Source: JACKDX01 sp964640175
Lineage (GTDB): Bacteria; Myxococcota_A; Polyangia; Polyangiales; GCA-016699535
Reading direction: 5' to 3'
NCBI GenBank assembly: GCA_964640175.1
Contig: CAZXFW010000003.1
Coordinates: 1-64,000 of the forward strand
Length of the DNA: 64,000 bases
A model generated the notes under the pieces. The model was not told the origin of the DNA. It saw only the letters and a program-made list of their open reading frames with translations, and did no database searches. Position numbers and translations under genes: made by a program. The stretch's first letter is position 1. Each line of letters starts with the position of its first letter. This document shows, one piece after another, positions 1 through 7,699 of the stretch.

Positions 1-707
1 ACAAAATCTGCAAGTTCCAGTGGCCCCATGGGATGGTTGAGCCCTAGTCGAGCGCCTTGATCAATGTCTTCAGGCGTAGCCAACCCTTCCTGCAACACAA
101 AACATGCTTCATTGAGAAAGGGGATCAACATACGATTCACGACAAACCCAGGAGAATCTTTCGATGAAATCACAATCTTGTTAAGACGCTCCGCCAATTG
201 TTTGGTCGCCATATAAGTCGCATCGGAAGTCTGCACAGCGCGAATGATCTCCACGAGCTGCATCACAGGTACGGGATTCATAAAGTGCATACCAATTACG
301 GCTTCAGGACGCTTTGTGCTTGCGGCAAGCTTCGTCAATGAAATCGACGACGTATTGCTGGCCAGTATGGCATTGGGTTTCATGGCCGCATCGGCATCAC
401 GTAAGATGCGGTCTTTAAGCGCATGCTGCTCCGTCGCTGCTTCGATCACAAAGTCCGCACGACCAAGGCCAGACATGTCTCCTTGAGGCGTAATTTTGCT
501 GACAATTGCATCTTTTTCTTGGGCAGTCAGTTTGCCTTTCTCAGCTAGCTTTGCCAAATCTTTCTTCAACCGGTCCATGCCCGCTTGAGCATGCGCCAGA
601 TCCATATCCAGCAATAACACCTCCATGCCCGCGTGTGCCGAAACCTGCGCGATACCGCGCCCCATTTGACCTGCACCAATGACTGCCACTGTCTTAATGT
701 CATTCAT
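1..707 (-). CDS. hbd: 3-hydroxybutyryl-CoA dehydrogenase, cut by the left edge
   Basis: Translating the minus strand from ATG at 707 gives about 235 residues with no stop before the window edge, so the C-terminus is missing. The N-terminus has a Rossmann NAD-binding motif (GAGQMG, about residue 10). Further in are SNTSSI, the GMHFMNPVP segment carrying the family's catalytic histidine, SPGFVVNR, and the start of the C-terminal helical domain (GLNHPMGP). The family oxidises 3-hydroxyacyl-CoA to acetoacetyl-CoA with NAD(P). An AAGGA ribosome site lies 8 bases before the ATG. The gene begins 13 bases after the thiolase stop, so the two are probably cotranscribed. The preferred chain length cannot be told from the sequence. 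Confidence 0.93.
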   Translation of the reverse strand, partial: MNDIKTVAVIGAGQMGRGIAQVSAHAGMEVLLLDMDLAHAQAGMDRLKKDLAKLAEKGKLTAQEKDAIVSKITPQGDMSGLGRADFVIEAATEQHALKDRILRDADAAMKPNAILASNTSSISLTKLAASTKRPEAVIGMHFMNPVPVMQLVEIIRAVQTSDATYMATKQLAERLNKIVISSKDSPGFVVNRMLIPFLNEACFVLQEGLATPEDIDQGARLGLNHPMGPLELADF

Positions 708-720
708 CTTGAATATCCTT

Positions 721-1899
721 TTATAATCGCTCAATCACCACGGCCAATGCTTCGCCTCCACCGATGCAAATGCTTGCCATTCCATACCGTTTGGAATGCG
801 TCTGAAGTGCATAAAGAAGCGTAACCAAAACTCGCGCACCGGAAGCTCCAATAGGATGACCTAACGCAACCGCGCCACCATGCACATTTGTCTTTTCATG
901 ATCGAGCCCAAGGTGCTTCATGCATGCCATTGGCACAACCGCAAAAGCCTCATTGATTTCTATCAAGTCGATATCATCCACGGTAAGCCCAGCGCGCCCA
1001 AGCACAGCTTGCATGGCCCCTACAGGCGCTGTGGTAAACCATTCAGGAGCTTGGGCATGCCCTGCATATGCCACGAGTCGGGCAAGCGGCTTAAGACGAT
1101 GTGCCGCGACCTCTGCACCCCCCGCCAATATCACCGCAGCGCCGCCATCATTAATGGAAGATGCATTCGCCGCCGTGATAGTTCCTTGCGCGTCAAACAC
1201 AGGACGGAGCTTGGACATCTTTTCAAGATTGGCGCGTCCTGGCTCTTCATCGTGAGAAATTACGGAGTCTGCCTTGGTGGCCTTGATGGTGATTGGCGTA
1301 ATTTCTTTCGCAAACACGCCCCCTTTTTGAGCGTTAAGTGCGCGTTGATATGACTCCTTTGCAAACGCATCCTGTTGCTCTCGTGTAAAATGATATTCAC
1401 GCGCACAAAGCTCTCCAGCATGCCCCATGTGTGTGTTAGAATAGGGATCCCATAGGCCATCGTGGATCATGGAATCAAGCACTTGAGCATGGCCCATGCG
1501 ATACCCAGACCGTGCTTTGGGCAACAGATAGGGAGCCGCGCTCATGGACTCCATACCCCCTGCAGCGACAATACCCGCATCACCCAATGCGATGGCTTTT
1601 GCGCCTAGTAGAATTGACTGAAGCCCCGAACCGCATACCTTGTTAATGGTGGTAGCCGGTGTTTTATTGGGAATCCCAGCAGCTTTGGCCGCCTGGCGAG
1701 CAGGCGCCTGCCCTACCCCCGCAGTTAACACATTGCCCATGTAGGTTTCATCCACGGCGTCCGCCGCTAAAGCCGCACGCTCAAGTGCTGCTTGGATAGC
1801 AGCTGCACCAAGTTGAGGTGCACTTACCTCTGATAACACCCCCAGCAACGAGCCGATAGGGGTGCGTGCTGCACCTACGATAAAAATTTCTTTGGACAT
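721..1899 (-). CDS. Acetyl-CoA C-acetyltransferase (thiolase)
   Basis: This 392-residue protein has normal thiolase length. All catalytic elements are visible: the nucleophilic cysteine in NKVCGSG (Cys89), the GHPIG histidine (about His348) and the second cysteine in CIGGGEA (about Cys378). Thiolases of this class condense two acetyl-CoA to acetoacetyl-CoA or run the reverse cleavage. The gene sits 3 bases after meaB and 13 bases before the hydroxyacyl-CoA dehydrogenase, so an operon making or breaking C4 acyl-CoA is likely. Biosynthetic (polyhydroxyalkanoate or ketone body) and degradative roles cannot be separated here. Confidence 0.95.
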   Translation of the reverse strand: MSKEIFIVGAARTPIGSLLGVLSEVSAPQLGAAAIQAALERAALAADAVDETYMGNVLTAGVGQAPARQAAKAAGIPNKTPATTINKVCGSGLQSILLGAKAIALGDAGIVAAGGMESMSAAPYLLPKARSGYRMGHAQVLDSMIHDGLWDPYSNTHMGHAGELCAREYHFTREQQDAFAKESYQRALNAQKGGVFAKEITPITIKATKADSVISHDEEPGRANLEKMSKLRPVFDAQGTITAANASSINDGGAAVILAGGAEVAAHRLKPLARLVAYAGHAQAPEWFTTAPVGAMQAVLGRAGLTVDDIDLIEINEAFAVVPMACMKHLGLDHEKTNVHGGAVALGHPIGASGARVLVTLLYALQTHSKRYGMASICIGGGEALAVVIERL

Positions 1900-1902
1900 G
1901 GC

Positions 1903-2955
1903 TCAGATGTTATCCCCACTTGCCATCTGCGCCAAACGTTCGGCAACGGTATATGGATCTTCCTGAAACGTACGCACACGCTCTAGCCCTGCTTCAAGCG
2001 CTTGGCCAAGGACATTTTGAGCATGGATCAACACGGTTTCCCGAAAAACGCCTAAACACTCGCGCTCCAATCGAATGGCTTGCTGAGCTTGCCCCTGGCC
2101 TGTCTCTTTTAAGTACTGCCGATGCTGCTGGCATGCATCCGCAAGCGCCTCGATACCCATCCCTTGGGTGGCACAGGTTTTAATCACCTGAGGCGTCCAC
2201 GTATCCTCGGATGCTGCATCGAGCGGTTGTGGTGGCAGCCCGTGGCCATGGCCGTGACCTGACACATCCACGCTCATGGTTTCCTTGCCCAAGCCAATCA
2301 TGTGTTCGAGATCCGCGACCGCTGCATCCGCTCCAGCTCTGTCCGCTTTGTTTACGACAAACACATCGGCAATCTCTAAAATACCGGCTTTGACAGCTTG
2401 GATATCGTCACCCAAACCAGGCGCAGTCACTACCACAGTCGTATGTGCCAGCCCTGCAATGTCCAGCTCGTCTTGCCCCACACCCACCGTCTCCACAATC
2501 ACCACATCACAACCATAGGCATCGAGGACTCGCGTGACTTCTGTGGCCGATTGCGAGAGCCCTCCAAGTGTGCCTCGTGTCGCTATGGATCGAATAAACA
2601 CACCTTCATCTAAGAAATGGCGTTGCATGCGAATGCGATCACCAAGTATCGCCCCGCCTGAATAGGGGCTGCTTGGATCGACGGCAACGACGCCAACCCG
2701 GAGATCGTGTTTTCGATAGTATCCAACGAGCGCATCGACCAATGAGCTTTTGCCTGAACCTGGGCTTCCTGTCACACCCAGCACATAGGCTCGACCTGTA
2801 TGCGGGAAAAGCCTAGCGCACAGCTCACGATACCCTTTTACCCGATCGTCAATTAGCCGTATCGCGCGCGCTACGGCCCGTTGCTGCCCTTCCAGGATTC
2901 CTTTGACCAGCTCATCCACCCGCTCAGACATACCTAGATTGCATTGGAATCTCAA
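1903..2955 (-). CDS. meaB: MeaB/ArgK-family GTPase, methylmalonyl-CoA mutase chaperone
   Basis: The protein has 350 residues with a G3E-family P-loop (GSPGSGKSS, about residues 63-71), a DPSSPYSGGAILGDR segment typical of MeaB, ETVGVGQ (switch II region) and NKAD (base specificity). MeaB proteins protect and reload adenosylcobalamin in acyl-CoA mutases. No mutase is visible in the window, so the partner must lie elsewhere. A His-Gly alternating stretch (SGHGHGHG) interrupts the region after the NKAD motif and looks like a lineage-specific insertion. The ATG at 2955 was used, with Met9 as an alternative. The gene diverges from the hydrolase at 2973 across only 17 bases, so their promoters must overlap each other or the coding ends. 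Confidence 0.92.
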   Translation of the reverse strand: MRFQCNLGMSERVDELVKGILEGQQRAVARAIRLIDDRVKGYRELCARLFPHTGRAYVLGVTGSPGSGKSSLVDALVGYYRKHDLRVGVVAVDPSSPYSGGAILGDRIRMQRHFLDEGVFIRSIATRGTLGGLSQSATEVTRVLDAYGCDVVIVETVGVGQDELDIAGLAHTTVVVTAPGLGDDIQAVKAGILEIADVFVVNKADRAGADAAVADLEHMIGLGKETMSVDVSGHGHGHGLPPQPLDAASEDTWTPQVIKTCATQGMGIEALADACQQHRQYLKETGQGQAQQAIRLERECLGVFRETVLIHAQNVLGQALEAGLERVRTFQEDPYTVAERLAQMASGDNI

Positions 2956-2972
2956 GTTACGCTATCGAGCAC

Positions 2973-3974
2973 ATGTTCAAGTATTTGTCTCACGCGCTTT
3001 CGCCTCTGTCAGGCCACTTCTGGACCTTGGCGCAGCCTTGGCACTACAAGCGTAGTGCCACAGAGCAATGCCTTTGGAATACCACTGTCTCCGACACTAC
3101 GATGGGTTCCATCCGGTTAAGCGGCGCACTAAGTGGCCATCTACTCGATGAGAACTTGGTAATTCTCATCCATGGCATGGGTGGTCACGCAAACAGCGCC
3201 TATTTACGCCATGCCTCGCAGCATGTCGAACAACAAGGACTCGCCTGTTTGCGCTTGAGCCTGCGCGGAGCCGATCGCAGCGGCGAAGACATGTATCACT
3301 CCGGACTCACTGCAGATCTTCATGCCACGCTTTTAGATCCACAATTAAAACGGTTCCGAAATGTATGGATCATCGGATTTTCACTGGGTGGCCACATGGC
3401 GTTACGTTTTGCCACTGAACCTCATGACACGCGGGTCCGAGGCGTGGTTTCCATAAGTTCACCCCTTGAACTCGACCAGGTGGCTCACCACCTTGATAGC
3501 GCCCCGTTATGGATATATCGCAAGTATCTGCTTTATGCTGTGACACAAATCTATGCTGCGATTGCAAAGCGCCGTAGCGTACCTGTTCCACTTGATGAAG
3601 TGCGACGTGCGCACACGGTTCGGCATTGGGACAGTTTAGTCCTAGTCCCTCGATTTGGGTTCAACACCGTGGACGACTATTATCATACGATGAGCGTTGG
3701 CCCTTTGTTATCAAAGCTACTCGTACCATCCCTGCTGATACACAGCACATTAGACCCTATCGTTCCGATCAAGACGATTACACCATGGCTTGCATCCGCT
3801 TGCACATTGCTTGATGCACGCATCGTGTCCATCGGAGGGCACGTTAATTTTCCAACCCGGATGGACCTTGGCCACGGCGCTTCCAAGGGACTGATGTCTC
3901 AAGTCCTACATTGGTGCGTGAACGAAAAAGGGGTGGGCGATGTTGGATTTGAACCAACGACTTCCACCGTGTGA
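2973..3974 (+). CDS. Alpha/beta hydrolase, YheT-like
   Basis: The frame gives 333 residues with a canonical alpha/beta hydrolase core: an oxyanion-loop region (LIHGMGGHANS, about residues 63-73), the nucleophile elbow GFSLGG (about residue 134) and late Asp/His candidates (STLDP and GGHVNF). Length and layout resemble the YheT/ABHD1-3 group of esterases, whose substrates are largely unknown. The last residues (VGDVGFEPTTSTV) are the antisense translation of a tRNA gene. The TGA stop at 3972-3974 is complementary to part of the tRNA anticodon loop, so the natural C-terminus is formed by, or was altered through, that overlap. Function beyond hydrolase fold is not assigned. Confidence 0.85.
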   Translation: MFKYLSHALSPLSGHFWTLAQPWHYKRSATEQCLWNTTVSDTTMGSIRLSGALSGHLLDENLVILIHGMGGHANSAYLRHASQHVEQQGLACLRLSLRGADRSGEDMYHSGLTADLHATLLDPQLKRFRNVWIIGFSLGGHMALRFATEPHDTRVRGVVSISSPLELDQVAHHLDSAPLWIYRKYLLYAVTQIYAAIAKRRSVPVPLDEVRRAHTVRHWDSLVLVPRFGFNTVDDYYHTMSVGPLLSKLLVPSLLIHSTLDPIVPIKTITPWLASACTLLDARIVSIGGHVNFPTRMDLGHGASKGLMSQVLHWCVNEKGVGDVGFEPTTSTV

Positions 3975-4005
3975 AGATGGCACTCTACCCCTGAGTTAAT
4001 CGCCC
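3934..4005 (-). tRNA. tRNA-Val (anticodon CAC)
   Basis: Read on the minus strand, the 72 bases fold as a full cloverleaf. The acceptor arms GGGCGAT and ATCGCCC pair perfectly. The D stem is ACTC/GAGT, the anticodon stem CCATC/GGTGG contains one G-T pair, and the T arm is GTTGG-TTCAAAT-CCAAC. The loop TTCACAC places CAC at positions 34-36, reading GUG (valine). The 3' CCA is not encoded: the discriminator A is followed by CCCC and then five T (complement of 3925-3929), which may help termination. The 3' half lies antisense to the end of the hydrolase frame. Confidence 0.93.
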
Positions 4006-4072
4006 CAGAAAACGAGTGGCGTTGTAACAAGACCAAAGTCCGTACGCAAGACACCCCAACGGGCGGCTTTTA

Positions 4073-5875
4073 TTACTGGCCCAGTTTTTGCCGTAGCAAA
4101 TCACCCAGCGTACCGAGGGTCTGCTTCGAAGCTTCTTTGCGATAGTCTTTAACGGCGCGTTTTTCTTCATCAGACAGGTATGCTTTGTGCGAACACTGAA
4201 GCGTGCCATCGCGATCGATCCGCACCACCTTCACCATCACCTGATTTCCCGATTCCCACAGCTTCTCACGGCCTGTCCCCTCTTTGGCACCCATTTCACG
4301 AATTGGAACAAACCCACGACCGCGCTTGCCTATCATTCCAACCACGTGCACCTCAGCCCCCTGGCGGCTTGTACGGACCACACGCACCTCAATCCGACTT
4401 CCTGGCTTGAGCGAACGCGGACGCACGGGCTCAAGCCCTTGTTCTTTGGCTTCTGCAATGGCTTTTGCATCGTCTGGCGTAAGGCGAGAAAGGGAGATGC
4501 GACGCGTGTTGGCGTCCACTCGCTCCAGCACGACTTCCAGTTCATCGTTCACTTGAAGTGGCTGCGCGCCAGAGGCGCCAAGCTCAGAGATATGAAGCAA
4601 GCCTTCGATGGCAGGCGCCAACTCTATGAAAGCCCCAAACTCTGCGAGTTTGGTAACTTTACCCTGGCGTACCGCGCCTTCGTGTAGCCATTCACGGTGC
4701 TCTTGCCACGGATCGGACTGCAACGCTTTGAGAGAGAGGGAAACACGCTCATGCTTTTCCTTCTTGCGCTGCGGTTCCAATACTTCAAGCACCTTGACGT
4801 CGAGTTCATCTCCCACCTGGGCCACATCTTGCGGCCGTTTGGTTCGATCAAACGAGAGTTCAGTGGCATGAACCAACCCTTGGACTCCCCCAATGTCGAC
4901 AAAAAGACCAAACTCCCGCACTTCAGTGACTTTGCCCTTGATCACCTCACCCACCGTCAGATGACCAATCACTTCTTTGGCACGCTCAAGCGCTTCGCTC
5001 TCTAACATGGGCCGGCGAGTCACAATGACAGCGTCTTGACGCTCTTTGGAAGCGCTGACCATGAATGGGTATTTGTGACCAAGATACATGTGAGGATTGG
5101 TGATCACTTGAAGCGACATGCCCCTTGCAGGACAAAACGCCCGAACTCCATCAATCAGCACATCGAATCCGCCTCGGTTAAAGCCGTACACCACCCCTTC
5201 TATTGGAGTGTGTGTCTCCCGAGCATGCTGGAGCCGTTGTTTGACACCCTCTTCATCCAACACACGGTTATACAAACCGATGTGACCACTTTCCGAAATC
5301 GCAGCGACACACCCACGAAAGATATCGCCCTCGTTCAGTGGTTCTTCTGCCACAGGCGCCGCCGTCACAGGCGCAGCTTCTTCCGTTGTTTCGGTTGGAT
5401 TCTCAGAAGCTTGTGAAGTGGGGGGCACCGGAGACCGAGGGTCGTGTGCGTCTGCAATGGCCTGGGCTTTACCAAACAGGTCAACGACCACCGCACCTTC
5501 TGTTAAATGCAGGACTTTACCTGCAACGATCTCACCGCGACTAAACACATGACGTGTTTTGGCAGCCCTGATGAGTGGCCAAAACGGTGCACTTGACGTC
5601 TGGTCGACCACGGCTTCAGAAGCACGCTTGCGTTTACGTTTGCGCTTGGGTTGAGCCGTCCCTGTCTCAGATGGTTCCGTTTCGGCTTCCGTAGTGACAG
5701 AGTGCGTGGTTACAGAGTCCGCAGGAGCAGCCTCAATGGGCAGAGATTCAGCAGCCTCAGGCTCATCATGCGCTGGCTCTGCCAACGAGGGTTCCGCGCG
5801 CACAGGTTCGGCAGAGTCGCTCGTACTTGTACTTTCAACGTTTTCACTGAGTTGTTCTGGCTCTGTGTGATCCAT
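4073..5875 (-). CDS. S1 RNA-binding domain protein, ribosomal protein S1-like
   Basis: The 600-residue protein begins with about 90 residues of Glu/Ala/Thr-rich low-complexity sequence ending in a basic KRKRKRKR patch. A series of OB-fold S1 modules follows. The best two are in the middle (GEVIKGKVTEVREFGLFVDI near residue 310, and GAVRQGKVTKLAEFGAFIEL near residue 400), with degenerate modules before and after. Proteins of this kind bind single-stranded RNA on the 30S subunit or act as translation and RNA-decay factors. Whether this is the genome's true S1 cannot be decided here. It is transcribed towards the tRNA and divergently from the PilZ gene. Confidence 0.82.
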   Translation of the reverse strand: MDHTEPEQLSENVESTSTSDSAEPVRAEPSLAEPAHDEPEAAESLPIEAAPADSVTTHSVTTEAETEPSETGTAQPKRKRKRKRASEAVVDQTSSAPFWPLIRAAKTRHVFSRGEIVAGKVLHLTEGAVVVDLFGKAQAIADAHDPRSPVPPTSQASENPTETTEEAAPVTAAPVAEEPLNEGDIFRGCVAAISESGHIGLYNRVLDEEGVKQRLQHARETHTPIEGVVYGFNRGGFDVLIDGVRAFCPARGMSLQVITNPHMYLGHKYPFMVSASKERQDAVIVTRRPMLESEALERAKEVIGHLTVGEVIKGKVTEVREFGLFVDIGGVQGLVHATELSFDRTKRPQDVAQVGDELDVKVLEVLEPQRKKEKHERVSLSLKALQSDPWQEHREWLHEGAVRQGKVTKLAEFGAFIELAPAIEGLLHISELGASGAQPLQVNDELEVVLERVDANTRRISLSRLTPDDAKAIAEAKEQGLEPVRPRSLKPGSRIEVRVVRTSRQGAEVHVVGMIGKRGRGFVPIREMGAKEGTGREKLWESGNQVMVKVVRIDRDGTLQCSHKAYLSDEEKRAVKDYRKEASKQTLGTLGDLLRQKLGQ

Positions 5876-6043
5876 GCTGCAGCCCCAAGCTCTTATTGCT
5901 GGCGCTATACCAGTTTCAAGAGGAACTGCAAACTCAGCAAAACTCTACCATTCCAAAGCCGTTCCCCCCCGCCAGCTTTTTCCCAATGGGCTCCGTCCTG
6001 GGAACTGGATACCTCTTCTGAGCTGGCCTACACTCCTTTCGCG

Positions 6044-6472
6044 ATGGGAACACATCCTGACATTCACCATGCAGCCACTACCCACCAAGCTTTGCCGTCG
6101 AATTCACCCGTTGAACTCATCATAGAATACGGTCAGCTCAATCGATTTTTCTCGGATTACGTCCAAAATATCGGCCAAGGCGGAACGTTCGTGCGTACCG
6201 AACAACCGTTTGACATCGGGACACGGTTTGACTTTGTGCTGCGAGTTCCTGAACTCGAAGCGCCCATTAAACTGCATGGCCGTGTTCAGTGGAACCTGTA
6301 TCCAAAGCAATGCAAGCCGGGACAAGAGCCAGGGATGGGCATCGGATTCGTCTATACGTCGGAGCTTGACCGACAACGCTTGATCGCAAGAGTCGAACGG
6401 CTGATGGTCAATAGCTTGGGTCCTGTCCTTTATGAGCACCTGGTGGGCAGGCACCTATCTTCCATCGAATAG
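6044..6472 (+). CDS. PilZ-domain protein of the myxobacterial paralogue type
   Basis: The ATG at 6044 gives 142 residues. The frame stays open far upstream, but that extension is antisense to the S1-domain gene and shows no protein character. The body matches the short PilZ-like domain common in myxobacteria: a start resembling VELIIEYG, then FFSDYVQNIGQGGTFVRT, a hydrophobic strand FDFVLRVP, GRVQWN, and GMGIGFVY near the end. PilZ domains bind cyclic di-GMP, but the usual RxxxR and D/NxSxxG signature is only partly kept (NIGQGG in place of the second motif), so nucleotide binding is uncertain. A link with the FHA-GGDEF and HD-GYP genes at 53-56 kb is conceivable. Confidence 0.72.
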   Translation: MGTHPDIHHAATTHQALPSNSPVELIIEYGQLNRFFSDYVQNIGQGGTFVRTEQPFDIGTRFDFVLRVPELEAPIKLHGRVQWNLYPKQCKPGQEPGMGIGFVYTSELDRQRLIARVERLMVNSLGPVLYEHLVGRHLSSIE

Positions 6473-6542
6473 CTTTTCATTAAAACCAGTTCCTTCATGC
6501 GTTGACACCGTGCCATGAGCACGTTAAGTCCGGGGACCGACC

Positions 6543-7683
6543 ATGGCCGTCACGTATGGAGAAACTCGCCAAGCCCTTTTGGGGCTCGTACAGCGCCTCG
6601 ACGCGCTGGGGAGGTTTCTTTGACTTGCCAGCGCTCAGTACGCGCATTGAGCATATAGACTCTCAAACCAGCGCGGAAGGGTTTTGGGATGACCAAGATG
6701 CCGCCCAAGGCGTCCTTCGCGAACGCGCCAGCCTCGAAGAAACCCTGACAAAGTTTAACAAGCTAAAAAACGAGATTAAAGAAGCTCAAGAGTTACTTGA
6801 GCTCGCGGCCTCCGAAAACGATACCCACGTGCATCAACAAATCGAGGAGCAGGTTCCTGCACTTGAGCGCTTACTCCGTAGTATGGAGGTCGCTCGGATG
6901 CTCAGCGGCCCTGAAGACGGTTCCGATGCGATTGTCACGATTCATCCTGGCGCAGGTGGCACCGAAGCCCAAGATTGGGCGGAAATGCTGATGCGTATGT
7001 ATGTACGCTGGTGTGAACGACGCGGTTTTCGCACCGAAACCGTCGATCTGCAGCCTGGCGATGAGGCCGGCATCAAAGGCGCCTCTTTTTTGGTGCAAGG
7101 CCCTTATGCCTATGGATACCTTCGTGCAGAAAGCGGAGTCCATCGTTTAATTCGCATTAGCCCCTACGACTCCAACGCACGGCGGCACACTTCGTTTGCG
7201 GCAGTGTTTGTCGTCCCTGACCTTGAAGAAGACGTAGGCGACATCGAGATTAAGCCAGAAGACCTGCGCGTAGACACTTTTCGCGCAAGCGGCGCCGGCG
7301 GTCAGCACGTTAATCGAACAGAGTCCGCCATTCGGATCACGCATATTCCATCAGGCATTGTCGTTCAATGCCAAGCCGAACGCTCTCAACATAAGAATCG
7401 ATCCACAGCGATGAAGATGCTAAGAGGCCGCCTGTATGAAAAAACCCGCCAAGAACGCGAGGCTGCGTTTGCCCAAACCTACGCGAGCCATAAGATGGAC
7501 ATTGGATTTGGCTCCCAAGTACGAAGTTACACCCTGGCGCCTTATCGCCTGGTCAAAGATGAGCGCACAGAGCATAAAGCGAGCAACGTCGATGCCGTAT
7601 TGGACGGTGATCTCGACGATTTTATCGAAATGTATCTGATGGCTGCAGCAACCCGAAACACTGAAACCAAGTCTGATACTTAA
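6543..7683 (+). CDS. prfB: Peptide chain release factor 2, with programmed +1 frameshift
   Basis: The main frame encodes a full RF2: GGQ (GAGGQHVNRTES) for peptidyl-tRNA hydrolysis and SPYDS, the variant of the SPF motif region that reads UGA/UAA. The true N-terminus lies in another frame. From ATG 6543, 26 codons end in AGG-TTT-CTT-TGA (stop at 6621-6623). Skipping T6621 joins CTT to GAC at 6622 and continues as DLPALSTRIEH, exactly as in classical prfB. The coding sequence is therefore 6543-6620 joined to 6622-7683. Reading only the open frame from 6502 gives a wrong N-terminus. RF2 terminates translation at UGA and UAA. lysS follows 16 bases later, a common pairing. Confidence 0.95.
6610..6624 (+). 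promoter_or_regulatory. RF2 programmed +1 frameshift signal
   Basis: The site contains a Shine-Dalgarno-like GGAGG (6610-6614), a 3-base spacer TTT, then the slippery CTT TGA C. The spacing between the internal Shine-Dalgarno and CTT equals that of the E. coli prfB site. In known systems low RF2 slows termination at the in-frame UGA and favours the shift, giving autoregulation. Confidence 0.93.
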
Positions 7684-7699
7684 CGCGTGGAGAACCCCC

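Noticed and set aside
4187..4687. 166-residue plus-strand frame opposite the S1-domain gene
   Set aside because: No ribosome site, no recognisable domain, and it mirrors the codon pattern of a clear minus-strand gene.
5651..6043. Upstream open frame extending the PilZ gene by 131 codons
   Set aside because: It is antisense to the S1-domain gene, reads as Arg/Cys-rich noise and has no family similarity. The PilZ homology begins after ATG 6044.
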